Shown: positions 29,797 through 39,486, counted from the stretch's first letter. The stretch is DNA of 64,000 bases from Thermoanaerobacter sp. A7A (GCF_000445185.1 NZ_AVAF01000032.1:23932-87931); one strand, 5' to 3'. Numbers and translations are program-made. Notes: generated by a model from the sequence alone, not told the origin.

Positions 29797-29821
29797 ACTC
29801 TTTCACCTTCTTAAATTCATT

Positions 29822-30355
29822 TTACACAGCTTGTTGCATATTTTTTAGAAGTGCAGTAAGTCTTGCTTTGACTGAACCATCGATTATTGTATTCCCAATA
29901 ATAAGTTTTAAACCGCCTAATATTCTTTTATCTACTATTGGTTCGATATTGATGTGTTTTTCTAACTTTTTCTCTAATTTTTCTTGAAGCTTTTGCAATA
30001 CTTCTTCTTTTAGTGGATATGCAGAAACGACTTTTACATCTGTAATATTAAAATACTCTTTGTATAGCTTTTTAAACTCCTTTCCAATGTCTTCAATTAG
30101 ATCTTCTCTATGTTTTGATATTATTATTTTGATAAAATTGATAACTTCTTTATCGGTATCCTTTAAAATCTGCTCCACAAATTCTATTTTCTTTGTTTTA
30201 TCAATACTTTTATTCTTAAAAATCCGCTTTACTTTATCCACTTGAAGAATTTCAATTGCTTTATTTAACTCCTCATAATACTCTTTCACTTTATTTTGCT
30301 GCTTCGCAACATCAAAAAAGGCATAAGCGTATCTCTTCGCAATTATTTGTGCCAT
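29822..30355 (-). CDS. atpH: ATP synthase F1 delta subunit
   Basis: A 177-residue peripheral-stalk subunit that ties F1 to the b subunits. The N-terminal helical bundle starts MAQIIAKRYAYAFFDVAKQQ. The C-terminal part has VKVVSAYPLKEEVLQKLQEKLEKKL and the signature-like RILGGLKLIIGNTIIDGSVKARLTALLK. It overlaps the end of atpF by 13 bases, with GCGGGGG before its start. Normal length. Confidence 0.95.
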   Translation of the reverse strand: MAQIIAKRYAYAFFDVAKQQNKVKEYYEELNKAIEILQVDKVKRIFKNKSIDKTKKIEFVEQILKDTDKEVINFIKIIISKHREDLIEDIGKEFKKLYKEYFNITDVKVVSAYPLKEEVLQKLQEKLEKKLEKHINIEPIVDKRILGGLKLIIGNTIIDGSVKARLTALLKNMQQAV

Positions 30356-30834
30356 GATGCCCCCGCCTCCTCGATAACCTCATTGATGAGGTCTTCGTCA
30401 GCAACAGGTAGCTTTTTCTCCAGCACACGGGAAGCGGCATCTATGACTAATTGCGATATCTCTGTCCTTAAATCATGCATAGCTTTGATTTTCTCTAACA
30501 TTGCCTCTTCTTTTGCCTTTTCTATTATATTTTCTGCCTCTTTATTGGCATTTTCTATAATTTTGTTTGCTTTGTCTTCTGCTGCCTTTTGTGCCTTCTC
30601 AATAATAGCTTTTCCTTCATTATCAGCATTTTTTAGTATTTCTTCGTACTTAGCTTTTAAATTATGAGCTTCTTGCCTTTCTCTATTTGCTTCTTCTAAG
30701 GAGGATTTAATTTTGTTTTCTCTATTTTCAAGAAATTGTGTAACAGGTTTGAATAGAAGCCATTTCAAAATAAAATAAAGAACTAGTAAATTAATTATTG
30801 TAAAGATGAAAGTCGATATATTAAAAATGCCCAA
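30343..30834 (-). CDS. atpF: ATP synthase Fo b subunit
   Basis: The peripheral-stalk b subunit: one N-terminal membrane helix (IINLLVLYFILKWLLFKPV) followed by a long charged coiled coil with heptads such as EEANRERQEAHNLKAKYEEIL and IIEKAQKAAEDKANKII, ending in the delta-binding region. An ATG at 30852 has no ribosome site, whereas a TTG at 30834 has AGAAGGG five bases upstream, so I place the start there (163 residues). The family tolerates either length. Confidence 0.9.
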   Translation of the reverse strand: MGIFNISTFIFTIINLLVLYFILKWLLFKPVTQFLENRENKIKSSLEEANRERQEAHNLKAKYEEILKNADNEGKAIIEKAQKAAEDKANKIIENANKEAENIIEKAKEEAMLEKIKAMHDLRTEISQLVIDAASRVLEKKLPVADEDLINEVIEEAGASWHK

Positions 30835-30871
30835 TTTTTTCCCTTCTTTCATCAGGAAATTTGTCTCAAAC

Positions 30872-31093
30872 TTATGGCTTTAATATTATTATCAGGAATG
30901 CCACCAACAAACCGTAAATAGCTGTTGCCTCTGCAAGCGCGCCTCCCAATAAAAGAAGCTGCATAATCCTTCCACCTGCTTCTGGCTGTCTTGATACAGC
31001 TTCAACTGCCTTTCCTGTCGCAAGACCTATACCAATACCTGCACCTATCCCTGTTAATGCAGCAATAGCTGCTCCTATAGCTAATAAATCCAT
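30872..31093 (-). CDS. atpE: ATP synthase Fo c subunit
   Basis: A 73-residue hairpin of two membrane helices that forms the rotor ring. Helix 1 has the [11 protein letters not shown] glycine pattern, the loop is RQPEAGG, and helix 2 carries the ion-binding glutamate in [13 protein letters not shown]. In known Na+ rings a Gln sits in the helix-1 GXGXG segment and Ser or Thr directly follows the helix-2 Glu; here those positions are Ile and Ala. This points to proton coupling, as an inference from alignment by eye. Confidence 0.95.
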   Translation of the reverse strand: MDLLAIGAAIAALTGIGAGIGIGLATGKAVEAVSRQPEAGGRIMQLLLLGGALAEATAIYGLLVAFLIIILKP

Positions 31094-31162
31094 TTAAATC
31101 CTCTCCTTTTCTTTTTTATTTTTATTAAAATTTTTTAATCATTTCATTATTTTTATTATACA

Positions 31163-31816
31163 TTATTCTATAGCTTCTTCAATATATAACATGGTCAAAA
31201 ACACAAATACCAACATCTGTAATAATCCATCAAAAAGGTCAAAATATAAACTAAATACTGCAGGAACTACTATTGGCACAGCCCTTTCAATAAGTTCCAT
31301 TATCGTAACTGCTGCAAATATGTTGCCAAAAAGTCGGGCTGCCAGCGACAAAGGTCTTGTAAATAAATCCAAAACATTGATAAAAAGGTTTATAGGAGAC
31401 TTAAAAAAGTGCTTTACGTACCCTTTAAGCCCTCTTGCTCTTATGGAAGCTATAATAACAGTAGTAATCGACATAATGGCAAGGGCTGAAGTTGTACTAA
31501 TATCTTTAGTAGGAGGTGTTAAGCCAAAAATGCTTATAGTGTTGGCTAAAATCAAAAAAGCTGCTACAGTTCCTAAATAAGGAGCATAATCTCTCCAATG
31601 CTCTCCTAAAGCACCTTCCACAAATTTATTAAATCCCTCCACCATAAGCTCTACAACATTTTGTGCACCCTCAGGAACTAATTTCCATCCCTTAGTAACA
31701 ACAGCAGCACCCAAAATTAGTACAGCCATTATAATCCATTCTACTACTATTGTTTCTGTAATAGGAATACCTCCAAATAGCGGTATGGTAAATACCACTG
31801 AAGATCCTATCTCCAA
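31163..31816 (-). CDS. atpB: ATP synthase Fo a subunit
   Basis: A membrane stator subunit with five to six helices that provides the ion half-channels next to the c ring. The C-terminal part has the essential arginine in RPLSLAARLFGNIFAAVTIMEL. The likely start is TTG at 31816: AGGAGG lies eight bases upstream, while the longer frame to 31882 runs through a region without a ribosome site. The product is then 217 residues, a little shorter than usual. No atpI-like gene is found upstream. Confidence 0.92.
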   Translation of the reverse strand: MEIGSSVVFTIPLFGGIPITETIVVEWIIMAVLILGAAVVTKGWKLVPEGAQNVVELMVEGFNKFVEGALGEHWRDYAPYLGTVAAFLILANTISIFGLTPPTKDISTTSALAIMSITTVIIASIRARGLKGYVKHFFKSPINLFINVLDLFTRPLSLAARLFGNIFAAVTIMELIERAVPIVVPAVFSLYFDLFDGLLQMLVFVFLTMLYIEEAIE

Positions 31817-31929
31817 TAACCTCACCTCCTCTTCTATACCCCCAACATGTATAATTATATACTTATTACAAAAGATTTTCAATTTAGTATATTTACTGTG
31901 TTGCTAAAAGCTAACAATTCATTTGATTT

Positions 31930-32292
31930 TTACCTGCTTCGCAACTCTTCTTCTAGATTTTTGTCTAACACAAATAGATAGACGTATTCTCCTTTTTGAG
32001 GATTCATATCCTTATAGATACCTATAACATTACAACCTGTAAGGCGCATTATCATCTCCTTAAACTTGGGTTTTAATATTTCATCCAATAATTCCCTTAA
32101 TTGTTTTACCAGCCTTTTACCCTCTTCAGTAGATATAATTTGCATCTCCTCATGGCTCAAAGATTTAATAAGCCTTACAATAATCATATCCTCGCAAATT
32201 CGGGTTTTTGCTGCCTCTGCACCTCTTCCAATTGCTTCTTTTGTGAGTTTTATCATTTCTTCGTTTATTTTACTTTCTAATACCCCTTTCAT
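31930..32292 (-). CDS. MpsC-domain (DUF2294) protein
   Basis: A 120-residue soluble protein of the DUF2294/MpsC family: EDMIIVRLIKSLSHEEMQIISTEEGKRLVKQLRELLDEILKPKFKEMIMRLTGCNVIGIYKDMNPQKGEYVYLFVL is typical. MpsC names a component of a cation-translocating system described in Staphylococcus, although most members have no known role. It is the first gene of the transcription unit in front of atpB, where atpI usually lies. The start at 32292 has GGAGGGAG upstream. A role with the ATP synthase is inferred only from position. Confidence 0.8.
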   Translation of the reverse strand: MKGVLESKINEEMIKLTKEAIGRGAEAAKTRICEDMIIVRLIKSLSHEEMQIISTEEGKRLVKQLRELLDEILKPKFKEMIMRLTGCNVIGIYKDMNPQKGEYVYLFVLDKNLEEELRSR

Positions 32293-32347
32293 TATTTTCT
32301 CCCTCCGCACATATAAACGCAAAAATTTTTATCAATAGTTAATAAAA

Positions 32348-32376
32348 ATTATACCCCTTATAATGTTCTAACACAA
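32348..32376 (-). promoter_or_regulatory. Promoter for the MpsC-ATP synthase operon
   Basis: On the minus strand TTGTGT (32376-32371) is followed after 17 bases by TATAAT (32353-32348), about 55 bases before the MpsC gene start. The -10 is perfect and the -35 weak. Confidence 0.6.
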
Positions 32377-32463
32377 CAATTTTAATGCTGCTAAATTTTT
32401 TATTTCATCAAAAATAATCAAAAATTTAACGATTTTCTCGTGCTTTTTTACAAAATTAAAAAT

Positions 32464-33048
32464 TTATTTTTTTGTCCACTCCTCAAAAATTGATAATACT
32501 TGGGATACTCCCATTTTCTTTAAAGAAGAAAAAACTATAATTCTTTCGCTATCAATGTTAAAAGTTTTACAAATGCCTTCTACTGCATTTACTATCTCTG
32601 ATTTATTGACCTTATCAGCTTTTGTTAATACCACTGTAAAAGGTAACTCTTTATGTCTAAACCAATTTACCATTAAAAAATCGTCTTCTGTAGGAGTTCG
32701 ACGTATATCTATTAAAAGCAAAGCATGCCGCAGATTCTTAGAAGTATTTAGAAAAGTCTCTATGTTATGTGCCCACTGTTTCTTCATTTCTTTTGAAACT
32801 TTTGCATATCCATATCCCGGCAAGTCTACTAAATAAAAGCCATTATTTATCAAATAAAAATTTATGCCCCTAGTTTTTCCAGGTTTAGAACTTGTCTTTG
32901 CGAGATTTTTTCTGTTTAATACAGTATTTATCAAAGTGGATTTGCCCACGTTTGACCTTCCTACGATTACTATCTGAGGAAAATTATCTTTAGGATACTG
33001 CTCTTCATTAAAGGCAGTACGAACCAGCTCTACAGTTTTAATTTTCAT
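32464..33048 (-). CDS. engB: Ribosome biogenesis GTPase EngB/YsxC
   Basis: A 194-residue small GTPase needed for assembly of the large ribosomal subunit. Motifs: G1 [11 protein letters not shown]2 [11 protein letters not shown]3 [11 protein letters not shown]4 LTKADKV and a late G5 SS pair in FSSLKKMG. The ATG at 33048 has a perfect AAGGAGG and overlaps the end of lon by 11 bases; longer frames lack support. The lon-engB arrangement is conserved in Firmicutes. Confidence 0.96.
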   Translation of the reverse strand: MKIKTVELVRTAFNEEQYPKDNFPQIVIVGRSNVGKSTLINTVLNRKNLAKTSSKPGKTRGINFYLINNGFYLVDLPGYGYAKVSKEMKKQWAHNIETFLNTSKNLRHALLLIDIRRTPTEDDFLMVNWFRHKELPFTVVLTKADKVNKSEIVNAVEGICKTFNIDSERIIVFSSLKKMGVSQVLSIFEEWTKK

Positions 33049-35374
33049 AAATGCCCTCCTTAGACAAGGCATAGTCAAGAACTTCATCAATTTTTTCAAC
33101 AAACTTGAATTCTAATTTTCGCTTTACACTTTGAGGAATTTCATCTAAATCCCTTTTGTTTTCTTGAGGAAGTATTACTTTTCCTATTCCTGCTCTATGG
33201 GCTGCTAAAACTTTTTCCTTTACTCCTCCAATTGGAAGGACTTTGCCCGTCAAAGTTATTTCTCCTGTCATTGCTACATCTTTTCTCACAGGAACTTTTT
33301 TAAGAGCAGACACCATTGCTGTCACCATTGTTATGCCAGCAGAAGGTCCATCTTTTGGAATTGCACCTTCAGGAACGTGTATATGTATATCGATATTTTT
33401 GTAAAAATCTTTATCTATATTCAGTTTCTCGGCATTTGCCCTTATATAGCTAAACCCAGCTTGGGCAGATTCTTTCATTACGTCACCTAATTGCCCTGTA
33501 AGATTGAGTTTGCCACTTCCTGGCATTATGGAGGCTTCTACAGTTAAAATTTCTCCTCCTATCCTTGTCCATGCAAGTCCAAAAACTATCCCTACTTCGT
33601 CTTTTTGATTCGCTTTGTCAGGGCGGTAAATAGGCTTGTCTAAATAAGACTGTAAATTTCTTTTTCCCACTTTTACTACTTGTGCATTTTCTTCCACTAT
33701 CTTCTTTATAGCTTTCCTCACAATTTGAGATAAATTCTTTTCTAAGCCTCTTACTCCTGCTTCACGAGTATATTCCGAAATTATTCCTTTGATAGCAGAT
33801 TCTTGGATTATTATCTTGTTATCTGGCACCCCATGTTCTTTTAAAATCTTAGGGATTAAATAATCTTTTGCAATATGAAGTTTTTCTTCTTCAGTATATC
33901 CAGAAACATATATAACTTCCATTCTATCTAAAAGAGGCGCCGGTATAGTATCTACCGTATTAGCCGTTGTTATAAACAATACCTTTGAAAGGTCAAAAGG
34001 CAAATCAAGGTAATGGTCTCTAAAAGTGGAGTTTTGTTCTGGGTCAAGAACTTCAAGCATTGCAGAAGCAGGGTCTCCTCTAAAGTCTGAGCTCATTTTG
34101 TCTATTTCATCCAGTAAAAACACAGGATTTTTTGAACCGGCTATTTTTATGGAATTTATAATACCTCCTGGTATAGCTCCGACGTAGGTACGCCTATGTC
34201 CCCTTATTTCTGCTTCATCTCTCACTCCACCAAGAGATAATCTGACAAATTTTCTATTCATAGCCCGCGCTATAGACCTGCCTAATGAAGTCTTACCAAC
34301 ACCTGGAGGACCTACAAGGCATAAAATAGGACTTTTAATTTTGTTGTAAAAACTTCTAACTGCTAAAAACTCTATTATCCTCTCTTTTACTTTCTTTAAG
34401 CCGTAATGGTCCTCATCCAATATTTTTTGTGCTCTTTTTAAATCTAAAATATCTTCTGTTTCGTAATTCCAAGGTAAATCCAAAATCCAATCCAAATATG
34501 TCCTCACTACAGAAGCTTCTGCAGAACCAGGCGCCATTTTAGAAAGGCGCTTTAATTCTTCTTTTGCCTTTTTTCTAACTTCTTCTGGTAAATCTTTTTC
34601 ATTTAATTTCTTTTCATACTCCTCAATCTCTTGGTCAACTTCATCTGTCTCTCCTAATTCAGCTTTTATAGCTTTTAACTGTTCTCTTAAATAATATTCC
34701 TTCTGCAATTTGTCAATTTGGCTTCTCACCTTTGCATTTATTTCTTTTTCAATGTTTAGTATTTCTAATTCTTTCATTAAAAACCCTAAAAGAGTTTCTA
34801 ACCTTTTATTTGCATCAAAACACTCCAAAAGCTGCTGACTTTGACTCGTATTTAAAGATATATGGGCCGCAATCATGTCTGCGAGTCTTCCAGGCTCTTC
34901 TATGCTTATAACACTGTATAAACTATCTATAGGCAGTCTCGAAGTCATATTTACATATTCTTCAAAAGCAGAAATAACACTTCTCATTAAAGCTTCAAGC
35001 TCTGGTGTCTTTTCAATTTCTTTTTGCACTTCTTTTTCTATAACTTCTACCTCAAAAAATTCATCATCTCTTGTCACTTGCTGAATTTCAGCACGACTTA
35101 TCCCTTCTACCAAAACTCTTATAAGTTCTCCTGGCAGTTTTAACATTTGTTTGACTTTTGTAATAGTGCCAACTTTGTAGACGTCGTCAATAGAAGGGTC
35201 TTCTATCTCAGCTTCTTTTTGTGTTGTAACAAATATCAACTGATTTTTCATAAAAGCTTCTTCCAAAGCCCTAATTGACTTTTCTCTTCCTATATCAAAA
35301 TGAAGCACCATGTATGGAAAAATAGTTAATCCTCTTAAAGGAATCATTGGCAATATATACTTTTTTTCTGTCAT
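33038..35374 (-). CDS. lon: ATP-dependent protease Lon
   Basis: A 778-residue protease. The N-terminal substrate domain (about 1-200) opens [23 protein letters not shown], the AAA+ core has the Walker [16 protein letters not shown] and Walker [12 protein letters not shown], and the C-terminal peptidase carries the catalytic serine in [11 protein letters not shown] with the lysine about 43 residues later. The start is the ATG at 35374 behind GAGGGTG. A long imperfect hairpin separates it from clpX. Confidence 0.97.
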   Translation of the reverse strand: MTEKKYILPMIPLRGLTIFPYMVLHFDIGREKSIRALEEAFMKNQLIFVTTQKEAEIEDPSIDDVYKVGTITKVKQMLKLPGELIRVLVEGISRAEIQQVTRDDEFFEVEVIEKEVQKEIEKTPELEALMRSVISAFEEYVNMTSRLPIDSLYSVISIEEPGRLADMIAAHISLNTSQSQQLLECFDANKRLETLLGFLMKELEILNIEKEINAKVRSQIDKLQKEYYLREQLKAIKAELGETDEVDQEIEEYEKKLNEKDLPEEVRKKAKEELKRLSKMAPGSAEASVVRTYLDWILDLPWNYETEDILDLKRAQKILDEDHYGLKKVKERIIEFLAVRSFYNKIKSPILCLVGPPGVGKTSLGRSIARAMNRKFVRLSLGGVRDEAEIRGHRRTYVGAIPGGIINSIKIAGSKNPVFLLDEIDKMSSDFRGDPASAMLEVLDPEQNSTFRDHYLDLPFDLSKVLFITTANTVDTIPAPLLDRMEVIYVSGYTEEEKLHIAKDYLIPKILKEHGVPDNKIIIQESAIKGIISEYTREAGVRGLEKNLSQIVRKAIKKIVEENAQVVKVGKRNLQSYLDKPIYRPDKANQKDEVGIVFGLAWTRIGGEILTVEASIMPGSGKLNLTGQLGDVMKESAQAGFSYIRANAEKLNIDKDFYKNIDIHIHVPEGAIPKDGPSAGITMVTAMVSALKKVPVRKDVAMTGEITLTGKVLPIGGVKEKVLAAHRAGIGKVILPQENKRDLDEIPQSVKRKLEFKFVEKIDEVLDYALSKEGIYEN

Positions 35375-35406
35375 ATCTTCACCCTCTTTTATGCAATATA
35401 ACCAAG

Positions 35407-35449
35407 CCCCCTTCCCATTCACTATTTTAGTATGTGAAGGAGAAGGGGG
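35407..35449 (-). other. Long imperfect hairpin between clpX and lon
   Basis: CCCCCTTCCCATTCAC (35407-35422) pairs with 35434-35449 with two mismatches. No T run follows on the minus strand, so it is more likely an mRNA-stability or partial-termination element than a full terminator. It is not the CIRCE operator. Confidence 0.6.
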
Positions 35450-35474
35450 ATTGATGTAAAAATTCTCTATTTTT

Positions 35475-36749
35475 TTACGAAACAGACTCCGTCTTTTTTA
35501 TTTTCTTTTTGGCTTTTTGAGCATCTGAGTAAACCAATGTTGGCGGAGCCTTCTTTAGTACCGTCTCCTCTGTAATTATACACTTTTCTATGTTGTCACT
35601 GGATGGTATTTCGTACATCACATCCAACATAATTTCCTCTAAGATTGCCCTCAGTCCTCTTGCGCCGGTCTTTCTCTCCAAAGCCATATCTGCAATGAGC
35701 CCTAAAGCTTTCTTATCAAATTCAAGCTTTACACCATCTAATTCAAACAATTTTTCGTATTGTTTTGTCAGCGCATTTTTGGGCTCTGTCAAAATCCTTA
35801 CTAAGTCATCCTTACTCAATGGGTCTAATGTAACTACTATTGGCACCCTTCCTATAAACTCGGGTATCATACCGAATTTAAGAAGGTCCTGTGGCATTAT
35901 ATGACTTAAAATTTCGCTTAAGTCTTTTTCTTTTCTGCTCTGTACTTCTGCGCCAAATCCTAAGCTCTTTTTCCCTATTCGGGATTCTATTATTTTTTCT
36001 ATGCCTTCAAAAGCGCCACCACATATAAACAATATATTAGTTGTGTCAATTTGTATAAACTCTTGATGAGGATGTTTTCTTCCACCTTGTGGCGGCACAT
36101 TTGCAATGGTCCCTTCTAAAATTTTTAACAAAGCCTGTTGTACGCCTTCTCCTGAGACGTCACGAGTAATAGAGGGATTTTCTGACTTTCTCGCTATTTT
36201 ATCTATTTCGTCAATGTAAATTATACCTTTTTCAGCTTTTTCTATGTCATAATCTGCTGCTTGTATAAGCTTTAAGAGTATATTCTCTACGTCTTCACCA
36301 ACATATCCAGCCTCAGTTAGAGAAGTAGCATCAGCTATTGCAAAAGGAACATTTAGAAGTTTTGCCAGTGTCTGAGCCAATAAGGTTTTACCAGAACCTG
36401 TGGGACCTAAAAGTAAAATATTGCTCTTTTGAAGTTCTACATCGTCTGGCTTTATCCTGCTGTTAATTCTCTTATAATGATTGTAAACAGCAACAGCTAA
36501 AGCTTTTTTAGCTTTTTCCTGCCCAATTACATATTGGTCAAGAAATTCTTTTATTTCCTTTGGCTTAGGAAGTTCTCCAATTCCCATATCAATATCTTCT
36601 TCAAATTCTTCATTTATAATTTCTTGACAAAGTTCAATGCATTCATCACAAATATACACACCAGGCCCTGCAACTAGCCTCTTTACCTGGTCCTGTGTCT
36701 TTCCGCAAAAGGAACACTTTAGTTGTTTTTGATTATCATATTTGGCCAT
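35475..36749 (-). CDS. clpX: Clp protease ATP-binding subunit ClpX
   Basis: A 424-residue unfoldase that feeds substrates to ClpP. The N-terminal zinc finger has CSFCGK and CDECIELC (four cysteines). The AAA+ core follows with [15 protein letters not shown] (Walker A), [10 protein letters not shown] (Walker B), the pore loop inside the [10 protein letters not shown] region, and the [11 protein letters not shown] sensor. The IGF-type ClpP-binding loop appears as [12 protein letters not shown]. It lies 21 bases after clpP. Confidence 0.97.
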   Translation of the reverse strand: MAKYDNQKQLKCSFCGKTQDQVKRLVAGPGVYICDECIELCQEIINEEFEEDIDMGIGELPKPKEIKEFLDQYVIGQEKAKKALAVAVYNHYKRINSRIKPDDVELQKSNILLLGPTGSGKTLLAQTLAKLLNVPFAIADATSLTEAGYVGEDVENILLKLIQAADYDIEKAEKGIIYIDEIDKIARKSENPSITRDVSGEGVQQALLKILEGTIANVPPQGGRKHPHQEFIQIDTTNILFICGGAFEGIEKIIESRIGKKSLGFGAEVQSRKEKDLSEILSHIMPQDLLKFGMIPEFIGRVPIVVTLDPLSKDDLVRILTEPKNALTKQYEKLFELDGVKLEFDKKALGLIADMALERKTGARGLRAILEEIMLDVMYEIPSSDNIEKCIITEETVLKKAPPTLVYSDAQKAKKKIKKTESVS

Positions 36750-36770
36750 AATTTCACCTCTTTTGGGGCA

Positions 36771-37358
36771 TCATCTTTTATTCCTGATGAGAACCTCGTC
36801 TATAATGCCATACGCTTTTGCATCCTCCGCGTCCATGAAAAAGTCCCTCTCAGTATCTGCCTTTATCTTTTCAATAGGCTGCCCCGTATTTTCTGCAAGT
36901 ATTTTATCCAACTTATCTCTTAATTTTAAAATCCTTTCTGCATGAATCTTAATGTCAGTAGCTTGACCCTGCATGCCCCCTAAAGGCTGATGTATCATTA
37001 TTTCGCTATTAGGAAGTGCAAATCTTTTTCCTTTCGCGCCTGCTGCCAGTAAAAATGCAGCCATGGATGCCGCCATTCCGACACATAGAGTCACTACATC
37101 TGGTTTTATATACTGCATAGTATCATAAATGGCAAAACCTGCTGTTATTGAACCTCCTGGACTATTTATATAAAGCCAGATGTCTTTATCAGGGTCTTCA
37201 GCTTCCAAGAACAAAAGCTGTGCAATAACTAAACTTGCCGTAGTATCATTTATTTCTTCTCCTAAAAAGACAATCCTGTCTTTTAGCAAACGTGAAAATA
37301 TGTCGTAAGAACGTTCGCCTCTATTTGTCTGCTCTACAACAATAGGTACAAGACTCAT
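36771..37358 (-). CDS. clpP: ATP-dependent Clp protease proteolytic subunit
   Basis: A 195-residue serine peptidase that forms the 14-mer chamber. The catalytic serine is in [16 protein letters not shown] and the histidine in [13 protein letters not shown]; the aspartate lies further on near the [14 protein letters not shown] helix. The ATG at 37358 has AGAGGAG eight bases upstream. A GTG at 37367 overlaps the tig stop but is badly spaced. Ordinary housekeeping gene. Confidence 0.97.
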   Translation of the reverse strand: MSLVPIVVEQTNRGERSYDIFSRLLKDRIVFLGEEINDTTASLVIAQLLFLEAEDPDKDIWLYINSPGGSITAGFAIYDTMQYIKPDVVTLCVGMAASMAAFLLAAGAKGKRFALPNSEIMIHQPLGGMQGQATDIKIHAERILKLRDKLDKILAENTGQPIEKIKADTERDFFMDAEDAKAYGIIDEVLIRNKR

Positions 37359-37363
37359 AATAA

Positions 37364-38662
37364 TCACTCCTCTTTACTTATTATTTTACACTTACTGAAA
37401 ATAAAGTCAATCGTCTTATAATAAGCTATATCCTCTTTTATGCTGTTTATCTGGCTTTCAGTAAGACTTTTCTTGAATTCTTCCAAATTTATTCTGTAAT
37501 TCGCTGCCATCTCTTTTAATTTATTTTCTAATTCTTCCTCTGTAACTTCAATATTTTCCACTTTGGCAATTTTGTCTATGACAAGTTGAGTTTTTACTCT
37601 ATTTAAAGCTCCATCCCACATCTCTTTTCTTAAATTTTCTAAAGTCTTCCCTGTAATTGATAAATAGCTATTTAAATCTAAACCTTGATATCTCAAATTA
37701 TAATCTAAATCCCTCAAAGAAATATCTATTTGCCTTTCCACCATAACATCTGGTATATCAACTTTTGCGTTTTCTACAACTTTCATTACTGCTTTCTCTT
37801 TCATTTCATTTTCTGCTTCTACCCTATTTTTTTCTTCTAATTTCTTCCTTATATCAGCTTTTAATTCATCTAACGTTTCAAATTCACTTACATCTTTTGC
37901 AAATTCATCGTCTAACTCTGGCAGTTCTTTTTTATTTAAAGCCTTAAGAGTGACTTTAAAAACAGCTGATTTGCCTCTTAATTCTTCTACTCTATAATCT
38001 TCAGGAAAAGTAATATTTACATCAAAAGTCTCATTTACATTGTGGCCTATTATTTGGTCCTCAAACCCGGGAATAAAAGTATTGCTACCTAATTCTAATT
38101 CATAATTTTCCGCCTTGCCGCCTTCAAAAGGCTTGCCATCTATAAAGCCTTCAAAGTCTATTACAGCAATATCTCCACTTTCTGCTGCTCTTCCTTCAAT
38201 AGGTATAATTCTCGCATTTTGCTGTCTTAATTTTTCTAATTCGTATTCTACATCCCCATCGTACACATCATACTCTATTTTTTCAATTTCTATGCCTTTA
38301 TATTCACCTAACTCTACCTCAGGCATGACAGGTACAGTTGCTTCTAAAATCAAGTCTTTTCCTTTGCCGATTTGTAAAATATTAATATCTGGGTAATCAA
38401 CAGGTTCTAAATTAAACGTTTTAAGAGCTTCCTTATACGCCTCATCAAAAACATACTCTACAGCATCTTCGTAAAGGACACCTTCACCATAATATCTTTC
38501 TACAATTACTCTCGGAGCCTTTCCTCTTCTAAAGCCGGGTACATTAAATTTTGAAGCATTCTTTTTAAAAGCAAAATTTAAACCCTCTTCAAATTTTTCA
38601 CTCGGTATTGTAAGTTCAATCGTCGCAACACTTTTCTCTAATTTTTTAAGACTCACACCCAT
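37364..38662 (-). CDS. tig: Trigger factor
   Basis: A 432-residue ribosome-bound chaperone and prolyl isomerase. The N-terminal domain has the ribosome-docking signature GFRRGKAP. An FKBP-like domain follows at about 150-240 ([20 protein letters not shown] and the [16 protein letters not shown] motif), then a long helical C-terminal domain. The start has AGGAGG upstream. It heads the tig-clpP-clpX-lon-engB series, a classical Firmicute order. Confidence 0.97.
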   Translation of the reverse strand: MGVSLKKLEKSVATIELTIPSEKFEEGLNFAFKKNASKFNVPGFRRGKAPRVIVERYYGEGVLYEDAVEYVFDEAYKEALKTFNLEPVDYPDINILQIGKGKDLILEATVPVMPEVELGEYKGIEIEKIEYDVYDGDVEYELEKLRQQNARIIPIEGRAAESGDIAVIDFEGFIDGKPFEGGKAENYELELGSNTFIPGFEDQIIGHNVNETFDVNITFPEDYRVEELRGKSAVFKVTLKALNKKELPELDDEFAKDVSEFETLDELKADIRKKLEEKNRVEAENEMKEKAVMKVVENAKVDIPDVMVERQIDISLRDLDYNLRYQGLDLNSYLSITGKTLENLRKEMWDGALNRVKTQLVIDKIAKVENIEVTEEELENKLKEMAANYRINLEEFKKSLTESQINSIKEDIAYYKTIDFIFSKCKIISKEE

Positions 38663-38836
38663 TAAGCAAATCCTCCTATTCTCTTTCTTTCGTATAAAGT
38701 CTTCTAAACTTATAATATTATAACATAAAAAAACGGTGAATCAAACTCAAGTTGTTGTAATTTTATGCAAAAAAAATAATGCCTACTGCATTATTTTTCT
38801 GTCAAATATATATTTTTCTCCCTTGAAATTTTTATT

Positions 38837-38920
38837 GGTGCGGGCAAAGGGACTTGAACCCCCACGTCGAAAGACACCAGATCCTAAGTCTGGCGCGTCT
38901 GCCAATTCCGCCATGCCCGC
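38837..38920 (-). tRNA. tRNA-Leu (anticodon TAG)
   Basis: The acceptor stem GCGGGCA/TGCCCGC, a D arm, the anticodon stem CCAGA/TCTGG around the loop CTTAGGA, a long variable arm and the T loop GGTTCAAGTCC are all present. The discriminator A and an encoded CCA follow. It lies directly downstream of a truncated tRNA-Lys and shares its promoter. Confidence 0.95.
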
Positions 38921-38929
38921 ATATTAATA

Positions 38930-38975
38930 TGGTGCACCATTAGGAACTCGAACCATAGCCCCGCTGATTAAGAGT
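38930..38975 (-). pseudogene. 5'-truncated tRNA-Lys (CTT), 3' half only
   Basis: This piece matches the anticodon loop, variable loop, T arm and acceptor 3' strand (with CCA) of the intact tRNA-Lys at 63553-63628 at most positions, but has several changes. The similarity stops at the 5' side of the anticodon loop; no D arm or acceptor 5' strand is present. It lies about six bases after the predicted transcription start of the promoter at 38988-39016. Confidence 0.75.
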
Positions 38976-38987
38976 TCACGCAAGACC

Positions 38988-39016
38988 ATTTTATCAAAGT
39001 TTTTTTAATATGTCAA
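38988..39016 (-). promoter_or_regulatory. Strong promoter for the truncated tRNA-Lys / tRNA-Leu unit
   Basis: TTGACA (39016-39011), 17 bases, then TAAAAT (38993-38988) on the minus strand. The expected start of transcription, near 38981, is just in front of the truncated tRNA. Confidence 0.75.
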
Positions 39017-39024
39017 GAATGCCT

Positions 39025-39273
39025 CTAAGCAGGATCGCACTTCCCTTTTAATAATTTTAGAAGTACTTCAGGGGCATTTTCTTTTTTAATCATTCTAGCC
39101 TCATCTTCACCTCTATGAATAATATTTCTGACTACACTATCTGCTAATTTTGAAATTTTTAGCTCGTCAATTTCTCCATATGCTTCGTACAGTCGTTCAT
39201 CTTGTATTACAAATGCATGCAAAAATATCCAAGTATACGTTCCGCCGTAGGATTCCAAAAAGTTACGTTTCAT
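39025..39273 (-). CDS. Hypothetical protein, 82 residues, possibly a fragment
   Basis: I do not recognise this small frame. The product mixes an aromatic N-terminus (SYGGTYTWIFLHAFVIQDERLYEAYG) with a charged helical C-terminus. No clear ribosome site precedes the ATG at 39273, and the region lies next to a truncated tRNA. It may be the end of a decayed gene rather than a working one. Confidence 0.35.
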   Translation of the reverse strand: MKRNFLESYGGTYTWIFLHAFVIQDERLYEAYGEIDELKISKLADSVVRNIIHRGEDEARMIKKENAPEVLLKLLKGKCDPA

Positions 39274-39326
39274 TTGTCGTTAATCATGATAATAGCATTG
39301 GGGGAATATTAGACCGCTCTCATACT

Positions 39327-39370
39327 GACATTATCGCAGAATACTTTTAATACGACAATATCACAGAATA
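39327..39370 (+). repeat. Two 17-bp direct repeats upstream of the liv promoter
   Basis: GACATTATCGCAGAATA (39327-39343) and GACAATATCACAGAATA (39354-39370) differ at two positions and start 27 bases apart, ending 22 bases before the -35 box. The placement fits paired binding sites for an activator, which is inference. The rest of 39274-39392 holds nothing recognised. Confidence 0.6.
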
Positions 39371-39392
39371 ATAGCATTTTTCTTTTTGCTTA

Positions 39393-39421
39393 TTGACAAT
39401 GCAAAGAAAAACAAGTATAAT
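39393..39421 (+). promoter_or_regulatory. Consensus promoter of the liv leader
   Basis: TTGACA (39393-39398), a 17-base spacer and TATAAT (39416-39421) match the sigma-A consensus exactly. A terminator-like hairpin starts only about 20 bases after the -10 box, so the promoter appears to feed an attenuated leader. Confidence 0.85.
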
Positions 39422-39440
39422 TAAAGTAGCAAGTAAATAG

Positions 39441-39486
39441 AAAAAAAGGCAAAGGCGCCTTTAAAAAAAGGTGCCTTTGCCTTTTT
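39441..39486 (+). terminator. Attenuator hairpin in the liv leader with AAAGGC hexaloop alternative
   Basis: The outer hairpin pairs AAAAAGGCAAAGGCGCCTT with AAGGTGCCTTTGCCTTTTT and ends in a T run, forming a rho-independent terminator. The 5' arm alone can fold as AAAGGC (39445-39450), hexaloop AAAGGC (39451-39456), GCCTTT (39457-39462), which excludes the terminator. The same leader sequence, including the preceding AAGTAAATAG, occurs before amt on the other strand. Confidence 0.75.

Noticed and set aside
35407..35449. CIRCE heat-shock operator before lon
   Set aside because: The hairpin lacks the TTAGCACTC/GAGTGCTAA sequence.
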